Shown here one piece after another: positions 17,719 to 25,011 of a DNA stretch of 33,887 nucleotides (positions within the stretch are counted from its first letter, which is position 1; the number at the start of each line of letters is the position of its first letter). The stretch comes from an uncultured Pelagibacteraceae bacterium (GTDB lineage Bacteria > Pseudomonadota > Alphaproteobacteria > Pelagibacterales > Pelagibacteraceae), in contig CACNFS010000010.1 of NCBI GenBank assembly GCA_902619835.1, positions 1 to 33,887 on the forward strand, written 5' to 3'. The notes under the pieces were generated by a model that was not told the DNA's origin, ran no database searches, and saw only the letters and a program-made list of their open reading frames with translations. The position numbers were made by a program, and so were the translations under genes.

Positions 17719-18639
17719 TTAATTAACTGTAATTTTTTTTAATCTATGTTTTTTATCTATACTGATTACAAATTTAGCTGTTTTAGTCAAACTTTTAAAC
17801 ATATGTTTAGTTAGTCTTTCATAAAACATCACAAATTGTCTAATTTGAAAATTTGTCATAGTTTTTTTTCCTCTAGATCTTAATCTTAATTTTCTTTCTT
17901 GCAATAATCTCCATTTAACTACATATTTAAAATTCGGAACCCTTAAAAAAATAGTCAAATCGATTAAACTAAAAATTTTTTTATAATCACTCTTAAGTTC
18001 TCTATTTACTCTTTCTCGCCATACTCTTTTTTTATCTTTCTCTCTTTCTAGTTTATTTACAGGTATCAATAAATCCTTTTTTTTTTGAGGTGCTGCATTC
18101 ACACACCAACCCTCAAATATTACTATTTGAGGTTTATCTTTAATTTTTTGCCATTTTTTTTTTGGCATCCTCTCATCTTTTGATTTGTCAAATCTAGGTA
18201 TTAGAATTTTTTTAAATACTTTTTTTTTTAAACTTTTTATACAATTTTTTAATAATTTTGCATCATGAGTGCCCGGTACGCCTCTTGTAAAAAATAATGG
18301 GCTTACTTTTTTTGACATTTTTTTTCTTTGATTTAATGTTTTATAAAAATCATCGATTGAAAAAATTACTGTCTTTAAGTTAAAACCTTTCATGAGAATT
18401 ATTTTTAAAATATTGGAAATAGTAGATTTTCCCGAGCCTTGGCCACCTGTTAATCCAATAACTATTGTTTTTTTTTTCTTATTATAATTATTAAAAATAA
18501 AATTACTTACAGGTATATAAAATTTGTTTAATTGCCCAGTTTTATCTTTAAACGGTTCAGACAAAACTTCTTGGGATTTGAGAAATTTAAAATACTCTAT
18601 TTTAACTTTTTCATAAATTGGCTTTGGGAGACTCGTCAT
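17719..18639 (-). CDS. P-loop kinase, probable D-glycerate 3-kinase (GLYK/Tda10-like)
   Basis: 306 residues with Walker A GLTGGQGSGKST (62-73), an SIDDFYKT segment, TRGVPGTHD, the IPRFDKSKDERMP block and IFEGWCVNA; this set is characteristic of the plant GLYK/yeast Tda10 family of the phosphoribulokinase/uridine kinase superfamily. The inferred reaction is ATP + D-glycerate to 3-phosphoglycerate, returning glycolate/glycerate carbon to central metabolism. It overlaps the GFA-family gene by 4 bases (ATGA) and abuts the TolC gene. Other superfamily members (pantothenate or uridine kinase) lack the GVPGTHD/GWCVN combination, so glycerate kinase is preferred but not proven. Confidence 0.8.
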   Translation of the reverse strand: MTSLPKPIYEKVKIEYFKFLKSQEVLSEPFKDKTGQLNKFYIPVSNFIFNNYNKKKKTIVIGLTGGQGSGKSTISNILKIILMKGFNLKTVIFSIDDFYKTLNQRKKMSKKVSPLFFTRGVPGTHDAKLLKNCIKSLKKKVFKKILIPRFDKSKDERMPKKKWQKIKDKPQIVIFEGWCVNAAPQKKKDLLIPVNKLEREKDKKRVWRERVNRELKSDYKKIFSLIDLTIFLRVPNFKYVVKWRLLQERKLRLRSRGKKTMTNFQIRQFVMFYERLTKHMFKSLTKTAKFVISIDKKHRLKKITVN

Positions 18640-18998
18640 TTTTTTTTATCTAATGGATGATTTTTCCCATCATTAATTGAAATATTTGAAAGTTCAAGGT
18701 TATCAAATTCATCAATGCATCCTATATTAAAACCTGTCATAGAAGGGTTAGATCTAGGATGGTGATGAGTGTACATACCACAATTTTTGCAAAAGTAATG
18801 TTTAGCAACTTTGCTATGAAATTGATAAAGTTTTAGTTTGTCTTTTCCTCTAGTAATTTTAAAATCTTCATTCTTTACCATAGACATAATTGCACCTTTT
18901 CTTTTACAAATTGAGCAATTACATCTCAATAATTTATCTAATTTAGATAAATTAATTTCAGCTTCGACCTCTCCGCAGTGGCAGCTTAATTTTTTCAT
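18636..18998 (-). CDS. GFA/CENP-V family zinc-binding protein
   Basis: 120 residues with the GFA zinc pattern: CHCGEVE near residue 6, CNCSICKRKG near 27, and CKNCGMYTHHHPRSNP near 70, which replaces the usual C-G-x-HF segment. The family is named for glutathione-dependent formaldehyde-activating enzyme (Gfa), but many members do not have that activity, so the function here is open. It is the first gene of a run with the glycerate kinase-like gene (4-base overlap). The 123-base gap upstream to the glycosyltransferase gene has no clear promoter or RNA. Confidence 0.82.
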   Translation of the reverse strand: MKKLSCHCGEVEAEINLSKLDKLLRCNCSICKRKGAIMSMVKNEDFKITRGKDKLKLYQFHSKVAKHYFCKNCGMYTHHHPRSNPSMTGFNIGCIDEFDNLELSNISINDGKNHPLDKKK

Positions 18999-19121
18999 AC
19001 TTTTATCAAAGGAACTAGATTCTACCTATGTTTTAATCTATCCACAATAGAACAAAATATTGGAAAAATGTTCATCTTTTGATTCTATTTTGATTCCAGT
19101 AAGGACTCTATTTTCAACTTT

Positions 19122-19994
19122 TTAGTGTGTTATCTCGTTAATATTTAATAAATTCTCTTGACTCTTCAGTAACTCATCTTTTTTTTCCCTTGAGGAAACT
19201 AATAAAATAATAAAATTAAATGAAATTATTAAAATTTGAAGACAGCTGGCGATAAAAGCTTGATAAGGAATTAAAAAGGTTAAAACAATTAAAAAAATAA
19301 TCGATCTTAAAATTACGGAATATTTAAAAACTGCAATAATAGATAAAGAATGTATCAATAATTTTATAAAAGACATCTTCGACGGACCAAAATATCTTTT
19401 TCCTCTTACAGAATTAATTTGATTTAAATTTCTCAAATTCTTTTTAAGTGTACCAGAGAAACTGCTCCATAAACTGGGTTGATTAGAGATTAATTCAACA
19501 TCTTTTTTTGTTAAACAACTATAATTTCCGAAGTTAATTTTTTTACCAGTGGATATATAAGTAAGAATTTTATGGCATTCATATAAAAACTTAAATAAAA
19601 ACCCTTCAGATCTTTTTACTCTTTTTGCCACAACAGAAATTTTTTCATTATTATTAATTTTTTCGACTAAACTTTTTATTTCAATCGGCCTATCCTCACC
19701 ATCTCCATCCATTAGAATAATATTGTCAAACTGTTCATTTAAAAACACGTATCTAATTCCAAAAGCGTAGCATCTTGCATGACCTCTATTTTGTTGCATA
19801 TTAAAGATTTTTAAAGAATGAAGGTATTTAGGTTTGATTATTTTGGGTTGATCGATATTAGAAGAATCATTAATTACAAAGCATTCAAAGGAAATATTTT
19901 TTATTTCAGCAATTACAGTATTTATCTCTAATAAAAGTTTTTTTAGAGACTCCCAATCATTAAAAATGGGTATAATAATAATAATTTTTTTCAT
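19122..19994 (-). CDS. Family 2 glycosyltransferase with C-terminal membrane segments (GtrB/dolichol-P-sugar synthase-like)
   Basis: The N-terminal GT-A fold starts IIIIPIFNDWESL, has FVINDSS and the metal-binding DGDGEDRP (about residues 94-101); two hydrophobic segments lie near residues 215-255, the layout of polyprenyl-phosphate sugar synthases such as GtrB. Likely role: loading a sugar onto a lipid carrier in the inner membrane for the GT39-type transferase encoded immediately upstream. Translation is taken from the ATG at 19994, which overlaps the stop of that gene (ATGA) and begins directly at the first beta-strand (MKKIIIIIP); an ATG at 20012 would add six residues. The sugar is unknown. 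Confidence 0.85.
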   Translation of the reverse strand: MKKIIIIIPIFNDWESLKKLLLEINTVIAEIKNISFECFVINDSSNIDQPKIIKPKYLHSLKIFNMQQNRGHARCYAFGIRYVFLNEQFDNIILMDGDGEDRPIEIKSLVEKINNNEKISVVAKRVKRSEGFLFKFLYECHKILTYISTGKKINFGNYSCLTKKDVELISNQPSLWSSFSGTLKKNLRNLNQINSVRGKRYFGPSKMSFIKLLIHSLSIIAVFKYSVILRSIIFLIVLTFLIPYQAFIASCLQILIISFNFIILLVSSREKKDELLKSQENLLNINEITH

Positions 19995-21373
19995 TTTCTG
20001 CCTATCATGCAATACCCCACAGGTTTAATAGTACCATAAACACCGGGACACAATTTTTTCAAAACTTTGGGGTTTCCAGTATAAATTACCCCTTCCAAAA
20101 TATTATTATCAGATATATTTTTTTGATTTAGTTCACTCATCCATACCGGCCTTGAGGGCAAGTGATATGACAAATTACCTGCGTACCACTCATCTCCAAT
20201 TACGATTTTAATTTCACTGGTAAAGTTCTGGTCCCACTTGTTTTGAACAAGCCTGGATATCTCTTTACCTGGATAATCAGTTCTTTTTGAGTCATTTGAT
20301 AATGAAATATAAGTATAAGTAATTGGGGATAAAAAGAAAATAAATATAATTATTATCAAAAAATTTTTTATCTTTTTTAATTCTATTTTTTTTCTCAGAA
20401 AATATATTAAAACCAATCCATTAAATAGGTAAAATGAGGACATCCACATAGTTCTAATTTTTGCACCAGTAATCATTGAGATAATAAAAACTAGAATAAA
20501 TGGAATAATGCTTATACTTATCAAAAACCATTTTTTTTGACTCATTTTTTTCAAATGAATTCTTTTTTTTTTAAATGAATAGACTGAAAAGAAAGTAAGA
20601 AAAAATAATAACATTATGCCTGCTTGTTTTAATAGAAAAATAAAAGGGTTAAATATATGATCAATTAGGTTCTTATTATCAACACCTGTTCTGTCTAATG
20701 CATACGAAATAGTATTAAAATTATTTTCATAAAGCCAAAATAAATGTGGGGTAAAAATCAATAAAAAAATTATTAAGGAAAGAAAAAAATTAATCATATT
20801 TTTTTTTGTTTTTTTTGCAAAAAAGAGAAAAAATATTAATAATGAGATTATAAGAAATAAAAAAGAGTAGTGTGTTAATAGTCCCATAGCACACAAAAAA
20901 CCAGTAAGAAGCCAGTCTTTAAGCTTGCCATGCTTTATACCCCTCCAAAAAAAATAAACTGTCATGGCCTTAAATGGTAGTTGACAAACATACACATTAA
21001 ACTCTGGAGAAGTATAATTAAAAAAAACAATACTTTCTAAAATTAGAACAGATAGTAGAGGGAAAAGATTATTTGAGAAAAATTCTTTCGACAATTTCCA
21101 CACATAAAAAAAACTAATTAAGATAAATATTTGACTTAATAAATAATACGTCCAATCAATTGGACCAAAAACATAATATATTAATCCAACTGTTAAAGCA
21201 CTTAAAGGAGGGTGTTTAGTATAACCCCATTCCAAGTTACTGGCCCACGCTAAAGCTTCTATAGTATCTAAAGGTAAATTTATATTTGTAATTGATGGCA
21301 CTAAAGTCCATAAAATTAAATGAAAGAACATAAATAAAATAAAAACTTTATTAATATTGAATTTTGAAATCAT
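19991..21373 (-). CDS. GT39/ArnT-like integral-membrane glycosyltransferase
   Basis: 460 residues with around ten hydrophobic segments. The N-terminal loop has the acidic LDTIEALAWASNLEWGYTKHPPLS segment (about 34-58), matching the catalytic-loop style of GT39 (PMT/ArnT) enzymes: an acidic residue plus the Y-x-KHPP motif. Such enzymes move a sugar from a lipid phosphate carrier to lipid A, protein or another acceptor on the periplasmic side. The downstream GT2 gene (4-base overlap) would supply the lipid-linked donor. The acceptor cannot be inferred. It shares a 77-base divergent promoter region with dksA. Confidence 0.85.
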   Translation of the reverse strand: MISKFNINKVFILFMFFHLILWTLVPSITNINLPLDTIEALAWASNLEWGYTKHPPLSALTVGLIYYVFGPIDWTYYLLSQIFILISFFYVWKLSKEFFSNNLFPLLSVLILESIVFFNYTSPEFNVYVCQLPFKAMTVYFFWRGIKHGKLKDWLLTGFLCAMGLLTHYSFLFLIISLLIFFLFFAKKTKKNMINFFLSLIIFLLIFTPHLFWLYENNFNTISYALDRTGVDNKNLIDHIFNPFIFLLKQAGIMLLFFLTFFSVYSFKKKRIHLKKMSQKKWFLISISIIPFILVFIISMITGAKIRTMWMSSFYLFNGLVLIYFLRKKIELKKIKNFLIIIIFIFFLSPITYTYISLSNDSKRTDYPGKEISRLVQNKWDQNFTSEIKIVIGDEWYAGNLSYHLPSRPVWMSELNQKNISDNNILEGVIYTGNPKVLKKLCPGVYGTIKPVGYCMIGRK

Positions 21374-21405
21374 AATTATCTATAACTATTACAATTTATA
21401 AGCTA

Positions 21406-21433
21406 TTGACACGATTAAAATCAAACATATACT
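21406..21433 (+). promoter_or_regulatory. Near-consensus sigma-70 promoter of dksA
   Basis: TTGACA (21406-21411, perfect -35), a 16-base spacer and TATACT (21428-21433) predict transcription from about 21440, roughly 11 bases before the dksA ATG. This is the best-looking promoter in the window and rules out the in-frame TTG at 21406 as a start. Confidence 0.7.
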
Positions 21434-21450
21434 CCCCAAAATTTAACAAA

Positions 21451-21876
21451 ATGCCAAAAAAAGCAATAAGTAAAAAAAAATATATTCCCAATTCAAAAGA
21501 AAAGTATATGTGTGCCAAACATAAGAAATTTTTTACTGAAGAATTGATTAAATGGAAAAGAGATATTATTAAAGCTAATAATTTAGGAAATATCTTAAAT
21601 TCATCTGATGATAATGTTTCTTCTGCAGATATTGTTGATCAAGCATCTTCTTACACTGACAAATCTGTCGAATTAAAAGCACTCAATAGAAGTAGAAAAC
21701 TGATTTCAAAAATAAATTCAGCACTTCAAAGAATAAAAGATGGCACATATGGATTTTGTGAGGAGACTGGCGAACCAATTGGATTAAAGAGATTAATGGC
21801 TAGACCAGTTGCAACTCTTTCAATTGAAGCACAAGAAAGACATGAAAGAGATGAAAAAATATTTATTGAGGATTAA
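21451..21876 (+). CDS. dksA: RNA polymerase-binding transcription factor DksA (zinc-less alphaproteobacterial type)
   Basis: 141-residue DksA/TraR protein that acts with ppGpp in the RNA polymerase secondary channel. The coiled coil spans about residues 20-100, with a tip containing DIVDQASSYTDKS (the D-x2-D-x-A-type tip motif appears as D..DQAS). The C-terminal globular part reads YGFCEETGEPIGLKRLMARPVATLSIEAQERHERDEK: only the first of the four E. coli zinc cysteines remains. Other alphaproteobacterial DksA proteins share this pattern. The ATG at 21451 is preferred because a near-consensus promoter occupies 21406-21433. Its stop overlaps that of the convergent GST gene by 4 bases. Confidence 0.95.
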   Translation: MPKKAISKKKYIPNSKEKYMCAKHKKFFTEELIKWKRDIIKANNLGNILNSSDDNVSSADIVDQASSYTDKSVELKALNRSRKLISKINSALQRIKDGTYGFCEETGEPIGLKRLMARPVATLSIEAQERHERDEKIFIED

Positions 21877-22499
21877 ACTGAAGGGATTTCTTCTCCTTTT
21901 TTGAGTAAATCAAACCCTTTTTTAACTGCTTCTCTTTTAGATATCTCAATATACCAGTTGGATAAATTTTTAAATTTTTTTAATCCTATATCGTGCCATT
22001 CATGTCTTGCTATCCAAGGAAAGGTAGCTATATCAGCTATAGTGTATTCGTCTCCTGATAAAAATTTTGAAACTGCTAATCGCTCATCAAGTTCTTTATA
22101 AATTCTTTTAGAGATCTTAAAATATCTTTCCTCCCCAAATTTACTTTTTCCTGGATTGTAGTGATGAAATTGATGGTGTTGTCCTAACATAGGTCCAACG
22201 TATGCCATCTGTCCCATTAGCCACTGATTAATTAATGTCCTCTGACTTTTGTCATAAAATTTTCCACTTTTTTCTGCTAGATAAATAAGAATAGCTCCAG
22301 ACTCGAAAAGGCTTTGATTGTTGCTATGATCTATTATTACAGGAGTTTTACTAAATGGACTTATCTTTTTAAAATCTGGTTTAAATTGTTCTTCGTTGTT
22401 AATATTAATTTTAGTTACTTTGTACTCAAAGTTTATTTCCTCTAGCATAATTGAAATTTTCTTACCGTTTGGAGTATTAGCAGTAAGTAATTCGATCAC
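21873..22499 (-). CDS. Glutathione S-transferase family protein (YfcG-like)
   Basis: 208 residues: N-terminal thioredoxin-like domain (TANTPNGKKISIMLEE, then SPFSKTPVI with the cis-Pro and the FESGAILIYLAEK glutathione-gamma-Glu site), then an all-helical C-terminal domain (FLSGDEYTIADIATFPWI N-capping box). The TPNG start resembles the Nu-class YfcG/YghU group, which has disulfide reductase activity, but substrate is not deducible. The start codon is GTG, overlapping the stop of the flavoprotein gene (GTGA). It is the last gene of the ferredoxin/reductase operon, so a redox-homeostasis role fits. Confidence 0.92.
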   Translation of the reverse strand: MIELLTANTPNGKKISIMLEEINFEYKVTKININNEEQFKPDFKKISPFSKTPVIIDHSNNQSLFESGAILIYLAEKSGKFYDKSQRTLINQWLMGQMAYVGPMLGQHHQFHHYNPGKSKFGEERYFKISKRIYKELDERLAVSKFLSGDEYTIADIATFPWIARHEWHDIGLKKFKNLSNWYIEISKREAVKKGFDLLKKGEEIPSV

Positions 22500-23509
22500 T
22501 TTTTTCCTAATCTTGACTGAATTGTTTTAGAGGAAGTTGTAAATTCAAACCTATATTTTTCATTTGGCCTAGCTCTTTTAAAACATTCAACGGATGCTAG
22601 AGCCACCTCATGAAAACCTGACAAAATTAATTTTAGTTTTCCTGGATAATTACAAATATCTCCTGCAGCAAAAATACCTTTTTTATTTGTTTCAAAGTTA
22701 TGAGGATTTACTTCAATAGTTTTTTTATTCATATTCAATCCCCACTCAGCTATAGGGCCGAGCTTCATTATTAATCCAAAGAAACTCAAAATAAAATCAG
22801 TTTTTATTTTCTCAATTTTTCCATCCTCAAATTTGACTTGAAGGGAAATTATATTTTTATCCCCTTCTATTGACTCTAGCTGACAAGGAGTCTTGATCGA
22901 CAATTTGCCTTTACTTTCAAGTTTTTTTATTTCAGATAATGTGTGTGGTGCACCTCTGAATTCGCTACGTCTATGGATTAAAGTTACATTTGAAAATTTT
23001 GAAAGTTCAAGCGCCCAATCAAGAGCAGAATCACCACCTCCAAATATTGATATATTTTTATTTTTAAATTTTTCCTTATCTTTGACTGAATAAAATAAAA
23101 ATTTATTTTCAAATTTTTCAGCTTCTTTGATAGATAATTTTCTTGGTTCAAAGGATCCAACTCCTCCAGCAATTAATATATTTGGAGCAAGAAACTCATT
23201 TTTCTTATTGGTTTTAATTATCCAATTTTTATTTTCTTGATAGACCTGCTCAACTCTTTCATTCAAAAATATCTCGGTTTGAAAAGGTTTTATTTGTTCA
23301 AGTAGTTTTTTAGTCAATTCTTCACCGGTACACTCTGGAACAGCGGGTATATCATAAATAGGTTTGTCAGGATAAAGTTCAATGCACTGTCCACCAACTT
23401 TATCTAGATTATCTATGATAACTGATTTAAGACCCTTTATACCTAATTGATGTACAGCAAATAACCCTACGGGACCAGCCCCTATAATTATTGAATCTAT
23501 TTTTTTCAT
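22496..23509 (-). CDS. Thioredoxin reductase-like ferredoxin/flavodoxin-NADP+ reductase
   Basis: 337-residue FAD flavoprotein. FAD-binding GxGxxG is IIGAGPVGLFAVHQLG near the N-terminus and IFAAGDICNYPGKLKLI lies near the C-terminus; the NADPH site is IFGGGDSALDWALEL (about 155-170) with HRRSEFRGAP following. There is no CxxC redox pair between the two nucleotide domains, so it is not a thioredoxin reductase but the TrxR-like FNR type (YumC group). The gene directly upstream encodes a [2Fe-2S] ferredoxin (TAATG coupling), making an NADPH-ferredoxin electron transfer pair likely. Confidence 0.93.
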   Translation of the reverse strand: MKKIDSIIIGAGPVGLFAVHQLGIKGLKSVIIDNLDKVGGQCIELYPDKPIYDIPAVPECTGEELTKKLLEQIKPFQTEIFLNERVEQVYQENKNWIIKTNKKNEFLAPNILIAGGVGSFEPRKLSIKEAEKFENKFLFYSVKDKEKFKNKNISIFGGGDSALDWALELSKFSNVTLIHRRSEFRGAPHTLSEIKKLESKGKLSIKTPCQLESIEGDKNIISLQVKFEDGKIEKIKTDFILSFFGLIMKLGPIAEWGLNMNKKTIEVNPHNFETNKKGIFAAGDICNYPGKLKLILSGFHEVALASVECFKRARPNEKYRFEFTTSSKTIQSRLGKK

Positions 23510-23829
23510 TAAGTTTGTTTTGCAGGAGTATAAACCACAAGTCCATCTAAATCTTCAGAAACAATTAGCTGGCAACTAAGTCTGCTATTTTTTTTAGGTT
23601 CGTAAGCCATATCAATCATATCAATCTCTGCTTCTTCTGCTTTAATAAGTTTATTTAACCATTTTTCTTCGACATAAACATGGCAAGTAGCACATGCCAT
23701 TGATCCACCACAATCTGCATCAATTCCTGGGACATTGTTTTGAATAGCTCCCTCCATCACTGACAGGCCATTATCTACGTCAATCGTTTTAGATAATCCT
23801 TCATGATCTATATATGTTATCTTTGGCAT
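23509..23829 (-). CDS. [2Fe-2S] ferredoxin, adrenodoxin/ISC type
   Basis: 106 residues from the ATG at 23829 ([11 protein letters not shown]), chosen because an AAGGA Shine-Dalgarno lies about 10 bases upstream; an in-frame ATG at 23856 would run into the preceding small gene. Cluster ligands Cys40, Cys46, Cys49 (C-x5-C-x2-C) and Cys86 match vertebrate-type ferredoxins. It is coupled to the reductase gene by a one-base TAATG overlap. It could serve Fe-S assembly or a monooxygenase; no isc genes lie nearby. Confidence 0.94.
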   Translation of the reverse strand: MPKITYIDHEGLSKTIDVDNGLSVMEGAIQNNVPGIDADCGGSMACATCHVYVEEKWLNKLIKAEEAEIDMIDMAYEPKKNSRLSCQLIVSEDLDGLVVYTPAKQT

Positions 23830-23842
23830 AAATCTTTTTTCC

Positions 23843-23977
23843 TTAATAATAAGCAAGGTAAATAGAAATAATTACTACCCAAAAAAAAGCATAGTAAAGG
23901 ATATAACCTTTAACAGTAAAAGGCATTTTTTTAATTTTGCGTTTCCCTTTTCCTTTATATGGTTTAGAAATTTCCAT
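23843..23977 (-). CDS. Small 44-residue single-pass membrane protein ahead of the ferredoxin gene
   Basis: An open frame from the ATG at 23977 to a TAA at 23843-23845 encodes a very basic N-terminus ([13 protein letters not shown]) followed by one hydrophobic helix (about residues 24-42, [19 protein letters not shown]): a positive-inside small membrane protein. It ends 13 bases before the ferredoxin start and carries the ferredoxin Shine-Dalgarno in its tail. No Shine-Dalgarno precedes it; a promoter overlapping the upstream terminator would give a leaderless message. A shorter start exists at Met18. I do not recognise the family. Its composition and position argue for a real gene. Confidence 0.6.
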   Translation of the reverse strand: MEISKPYKGKGKRKIKKMPFTVKGYILYYAFFWVVIISIYLAYY

Positions 23978-23983
23978 AGAACT

Positions 23984-24011
23984 AATATAAATATCTAAAG
24001 AAAAAGGGCAA
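23984..24011 (-). promoter_or_regulatory. Candidate promoter overlapping the proteorhodopsin terminator
   Basis: On the minus strand TTGCCC (24011-24006), 16 bases, then TATATT (23989-23984) would start transcription about at the ATG of the small membrane gene (23977), giving a leaderless mRNA. The -35 box is part of the 3' arm of the terminator stem. Confidence 0.35.
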
Positions 24012-24037
24012 GTATGCAAAACATACTCGCCCTTTTT
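24001..24037 (-). terminator. Strong intrinsic terminator after proteorhodopsin
   Basis: An 11-bp stem (arms 24006-24016 and 24022-24032, one G-U wobble in the minus-strand RNA) with a 5-base loop is flanked by A5 at 24001-24005 and T5 at 24033-24037, so the minus-strand transcript reads stem-loop then U5. It begins 18 bases after the proteorhodopsin stop and may work in both directions. Confidence 0.88.
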
Positions 24038-24054
24038 GTATAAATTATACTCTA

Positions 24055-24825
24055 TTATCTAGATGATAATCTTGTGTTCTGCATAGCTGCTGCCCAAATT
24101 ACTAGACCAAAAGCGATCTTGTTAACAAAGTCAGCCAAATTGTATATTATGTTTAAAGCGTTCGCATCTACACCACCAGTTAAATAACCAAAAATATATC
24201 CTAAAGGATAAATTGCCCAACCGATAGTCACGATTATTCTCATTGCACTGAAAGCCGTCGACATAGCCTTATTACCAGCTTTTGCCGCCATTGTTCCAGC
24301 TTCACCTGAGAATATTTCAAACAAGATGTAAATCCATCCAGCCATTCCAATTACGAAACCTACAAATGGTTGAATATAACCAGCTTCACCTAAGTATCCA
24401 CCGATTAACATTACTAAAGAACCAATTAATAGCTTCCAGAATATAGAAGTTGGCACCTTTCTAACAGCTGCCAAGATTAGATAGAATTCGATCATTTGAA
24501 GTGGCACCGTGATTAACCAATCAATATATCTATATACTGTTGGCGTATCACCTGTAGTCACCCAAACTTCTCTCATATACATGTAATGAACAAATGCAAC
24601 ACCAGTTACAAGTCCAGCTACAGTTAAAGATGTTCTCCATGATGCAGCTACCGTTCCTCTTTCTGAAAAGAAAAATACAGTTGTCGCAATCATACCCATG
24701 GATACAAGCCAAAATGAAATTCCTACGAAATCATTAGTTTGTAACATGGCAGTCGCTGCATTAGCTGAGCTAGTGATACCTAAAAAGGCAACAGCTGCTA
24801 AAGCAAGAAGACCTAATTTTCTCAT
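24055..24825 (-). CDS. Proteorhodopsin, blue-absorbing type
   Basis: Seven-helix retinal protein, a light-driven outward proton pump in the inner membrane. 256 residues with a cleavable signal sequence (cut near ANA, residue 23). Proton-pump residues are all present with a constant offset of five from the reference numbering: His80 (H75), Asp102 acceptor (D97, RYIDWLITVP), Glu113 donor (E108) and retinal Schiff-base Lys236 (K231, NKIAFG). The tuning residue at 110 (105) is Gln, which marks the blue-absorbing form of open-ocean waters. A strong Shine-Dalgarno precedes it and a strong terminator follows, so it is a well-expressed single-gene unit. Retinal synthesis genes are not in this window. 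Confidence 0.98.
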   Translation of the reverse strand: MRKLGLLALAAVAFLGITSSANAATAMLQTNDFVGISFWLVSMGMIATTVFFFSERGTVAASWRTSLTVAGLVTGVAFVHYMYMREVWVTTGDTPTVYRYIDWLITVPLQMIEFYLILAAVRKVPTSIFWKLLIGSLVMLIGGYLGEAGYIQPFVGFVIGMAGWIYILFEIFSGEAGTMAAKAGNKAMSTAFSAMRIIVTIGWAIYPLGYIFGYLTGGVDANALNIIYNLADFVNKIAFGLVIWAAAMQNTRLSSR

Positions 24826-24830
24826 GAAAA

Positions 24831-24836
24831 CCTCCC
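24831..24836 (-). promoter_or_regulatory. Strong ribosome-binding site of proteorhodopsin
   Basis: GGGAGG on the minus strand, 5 bases before the ATG, is the best Shine-Dalgarno in a window where most genes lack one, consistent with abundant translation. Confidence 0.8.
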
Positions 24837-24856
24837 TCGTTTGTTTAGTTTTCTAT

Positions 24857-24916
24857 TAGTTTATATATAAACTACTCGGACAAGTGGAAATTTTACCCAC
24901 TACCGAATAACTTGTC
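24857..24916. promoter_or_regulatory. Divergent regulatory region between proteorhodopsin and prpE-like gene, with nested dyads
   Basis: TAGTTTATATATAAACTA (24857-24874) is a perfect 18-base palindrome that could include the proteorhodopsin -10 box. Further out are a 7-bp inverted repeat GACAAGT/ACTTGTC (24879-24885 and 24910-24916) and inside it AGTGG/CCACT (24883-24887 and 24897-24901). The rest of the 186-base gap toward the prpE-like gene is A- and T-runs. Confidence 0.45.
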
Positions 24917-25011
24917 GGAAACCATAGTAAAAAAAAAAGTTACAGTGAAGTGTTTTTTTCGTCAAAAAAGGCCATTTTTAAAGGTTTTTTTATTTTTTTT
25001 TGGGGATATTT

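Noticed and set aside
18999-19121. Possible small RNA or riboswitch in the 123-base gap between the GFA and GT2 genes
   Set aside because: I found no convincing stem, promoter or conserved core.
24932-25001. Long A and T runs ahead of the prpE-like gene as a terminator or riboswitch
   Set aside because: No stable stem precedes the T run and no riboswitch core could be recognised; the runs fit general AT bias.
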